Positions 5,877-7,089 of a stretch of 7,089 nucleotides of DNA are shown one piece after another. Source of the DNA: Acetobacteraceae bacterium (GTDB lineage Bacteria; Pseudomonadota; Alphaproteobacteria; Acetobacterales; Acetobacteraceae). The position numbers were made by a program, and so were the translations under genes. The notes under the pieces were generated by a model that worked only from the letters and a program-made list of their open reading frames with translations, was not told the DNA's origin and did no database searches. Location of the stretch: assembly GCA_947478535.1 (NCBI GenBank), contig CANJXD010000307.1, positions 1 through 7,089 on the forward strand. Direction: 5' to 3'. Numbering within the stretch: the first letter of the stretch is position 1; the number at the start of each line of letters is the position of its first letter.

Positions 5877-7089
5877 GCGCGGTCGCGTATGATGCCGTCA
5901 GCCTCGGCATCCTCTGGGACCGCCTGGTCTCGATCAGTAACGAGATCGAGCAGACGCTGGTCCGCACCTCCTTCTCCACCATCGTGCGGGAGAATTACGA
6001 CCTCGCCTGCGTGCTGTTCGACGGCAAGGCGCGCTGCCTGACCCAGGGCACCTACAGCCAGCCGAGCTTCATCGGCACCTCGCAGCAGACCATCCGCCAC
6101 ATGCTGGCGAAGTTCCCGCCGGAGAAGCTCGTCCCCGGCGATGTGCTGCTGACCAACGACATCTGGCAGGGCACCGGCCACATGTTCGACGTGAACCTGC
6201 TACGCCCCGCCTTCCGCAACGGCAGCGTCGTCGGCTACGCGATGAGCGTCAGCCACCTGCCCGACATCGGCGGCCGCGGCTTCTCCGCCTACAACACCAA
6301 CATGTACGAAGAAGGGCTGCGGATCCCGATCTGCAAGCTGGTCCGCGCCGGTGAGCTGAACGACGAACTGGTGGAACTCATCCGCGCCAATGTGCGCGTC
6401 GATGAGCAAGTGATCGGCGACATCATGGCCAACGTCGCCGCCACCGAGGTGGGTTGCAAGCGACTGATCGAGTTTCTCGACGAATACGCCATCGATGACC
6501 TGAACACGTTGGCTGACAGCATCCTGGAACAGTCCGGTCGCGCGATGCGCAAGCGCATCGCCGAAACGCCAGACGGCGACTGGCGGAACGAGATGCTGGT
6601 GGAGGGGCCGGAGCAGCCGGTGAAGCTGGTCTGCAATGTGCGCATCCGCGGCGAATCGCTGATTGTGGACTACGATGGCACCGGTCCCACCGTGCCGGCC
6701 GCGATCAACGTACCGCTCTGCTACACCAAGGCGCTGACCGCCTACTCCATCAAGACCATCCTGCTGCCGCATGTGCCGAACAACGAGGGCTCGGTCTCGC
6801 CGATCGAGGTCTCGGCGCCGCTTGGTTGCGCGGTCAACGCGCTGCCGCCCAGCGCCACCGCCGGGCGGCACCTGATCGGCCATTTCCTCGCGCCACTGAT
6901 CTTCGGTGCCCTGGCCAAGGCGCTGCCCGACCAGGTGCCGGCGGCGCCCGCCTTCACCAACATCCTCAATGTCTCCGGCCGGCAGCGCAACGGCGCCGCC
7001 TTCCAGACGCTGTACTTCTCCGCCGGCGGGCTGGGCGGCATGAAGGGTCTCGATGGCCTCTCGACCACGCCGTCGCCCTCCAACATGAA
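5873..7089 (+). CDS. hyuB: Hydantoinase/oxoprolinase family protein, HyuB-type subunit B (partial, C-terminus beyond window)
   Basis: The first 405 codons of the partner subunit of HyuA; family members are usually about 550-600 residues, so roughly the last quarter to third is missing. HyuB proteins form a complex with HyuA and help to form the catalytic site for ring hydrolysis or carboxylation. The N-terminus (LGILWDRLVSISNEIEQTLV) and the segment VRENYDLACVLFDGKAR match the family. NDIWQGTGHMFDVNLL (about 98-113) corresponds to the usual NDPyxGGTHLPDV metal-binding block, and SVSHLPDIGGRGFS (about 124-137) to the AHHxDIGG block. EEGLRIPICKL and DYDGTGPTVPAAINVP are further matches. The ATG at 5873 overlaps the hyuA stop in an ATGA, with GGAGG at 5862-5866 six bases upstream, indicating translational coupling and equal amounts of the two subunits. 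Confidence 0.92.
   Translation, partial: MSAVAYDAVSLGILWDRLVSISNEIEQTLVRTSFSTIVRENYDLACVLFDGKARCLTQGTYSQPSFIGTSQQTIRHMLAKFPPEKLVPGDVLLTNDIWQGTGHMFDVNLLRPAFRNGSVVGYAMSVSHLPDIGGRGFSAYNTNMYEEGLRIPICKLVRAGELNDELVELIRANVRVDEQVIGDIMANVAATEVGCKRLIEFLDEYAIDDLNTLADSILEQSGRAMRKRIAETPDGDWRNEMLVEGPEQPVKLVCNVRIRGESLIVDYDGTGPTVPAAINVPLCYTKALTAYSIKTILLPHVPNNEGSVSPIEVSAPLGCAVNALPPSATAGRHLIGHFLAPLIFGALAKALPDQVPAAPAFTNILNVSGRQRNGAAFQTLYFSAGGLGGMKGLDGLSTTPSPSNM

Noticed and set aside
6200..6883. Minus-strand open frame inside hyuB
   Set aside because: Antisense shadow rich in Asp/His/Gly; no recognisable domain and no ribosome site.
1..7089. CRISPR array, tRNA, rRNA or riboswitch
   Set aside because: No regularly spaced repeats, tRNA cloverleaf, rRNA segments or known riboswitch core was seen on either strand.

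Overview
The window is high-GC DNA with strong third-position G/C bias. Gene content and protein style suggest an alphaproteobacterium, most likely of the Acetobacteraceae/Roseomonas type, although no rRNA or marker gene is present to prove it. The region looks like an accessory catabolic locus for a small nitrogen-containing carboxylic acid, bordering a small graveyard of insertion sequences.

Left part (1-1558): a periplasmic solute-binding protein of an ABC importer reads leftward off the window edge, with a Tat-type signal peptide. It is divergent from a GntR-family regulator with a UTRA ligand domain. The two share a 76-base intergenic region, the usual arrangement of a regulator that controls a neighbouring transporter.

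Middle (1559-1948): no intact gene. An IS5-type transposase fragment with a frameshift begins seven bases after the regulator's stop. A shorter fragment resembling the helix-turn-helix of an IS21 IstA, with two strong hairpins, runs almost to the stop codon of the next gene. This scar separates the two halves of the locus.

Right part (1949-7089): a class IV PLP aminotransferase of the branched-chain aminotransferase type reads leftward. Diverging from it is a tightly coupled operon: an HpcH/HpaI-type class II aldolase, a HyuA-type ATP-dependent hydantoinase/oxoprolinase subunit, and a HyuB-type subunit cut by the window end. Both junctions in the operon are ATGA overlaps with good ribosome binding sites. 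The divergent promoter region carries face-to-face promoter candidates that overlap on a perfect 10-base palindrome, so one factor could control both directions.

Working model (inference): a carboxylate or cyclic amide is imported through the ABC system. HyuAB opens a lactam, hydantoin or similar ring using ATP, the aminotransferase turns the freed amino acid into a 2-oxo acid, and the aldolase cleaves a hydroxy-oxo-acid to pyruvate or a similar unit plus an aldehyde. One chemically consistent example is a hydroxylated 5-oxoproline processed through 4-hydroxyglutamate and 4-hydroxy-2-oxoglutarate. I know of no characterised pathway with exactly this gene set, but the substrate cannot be read from sequence.
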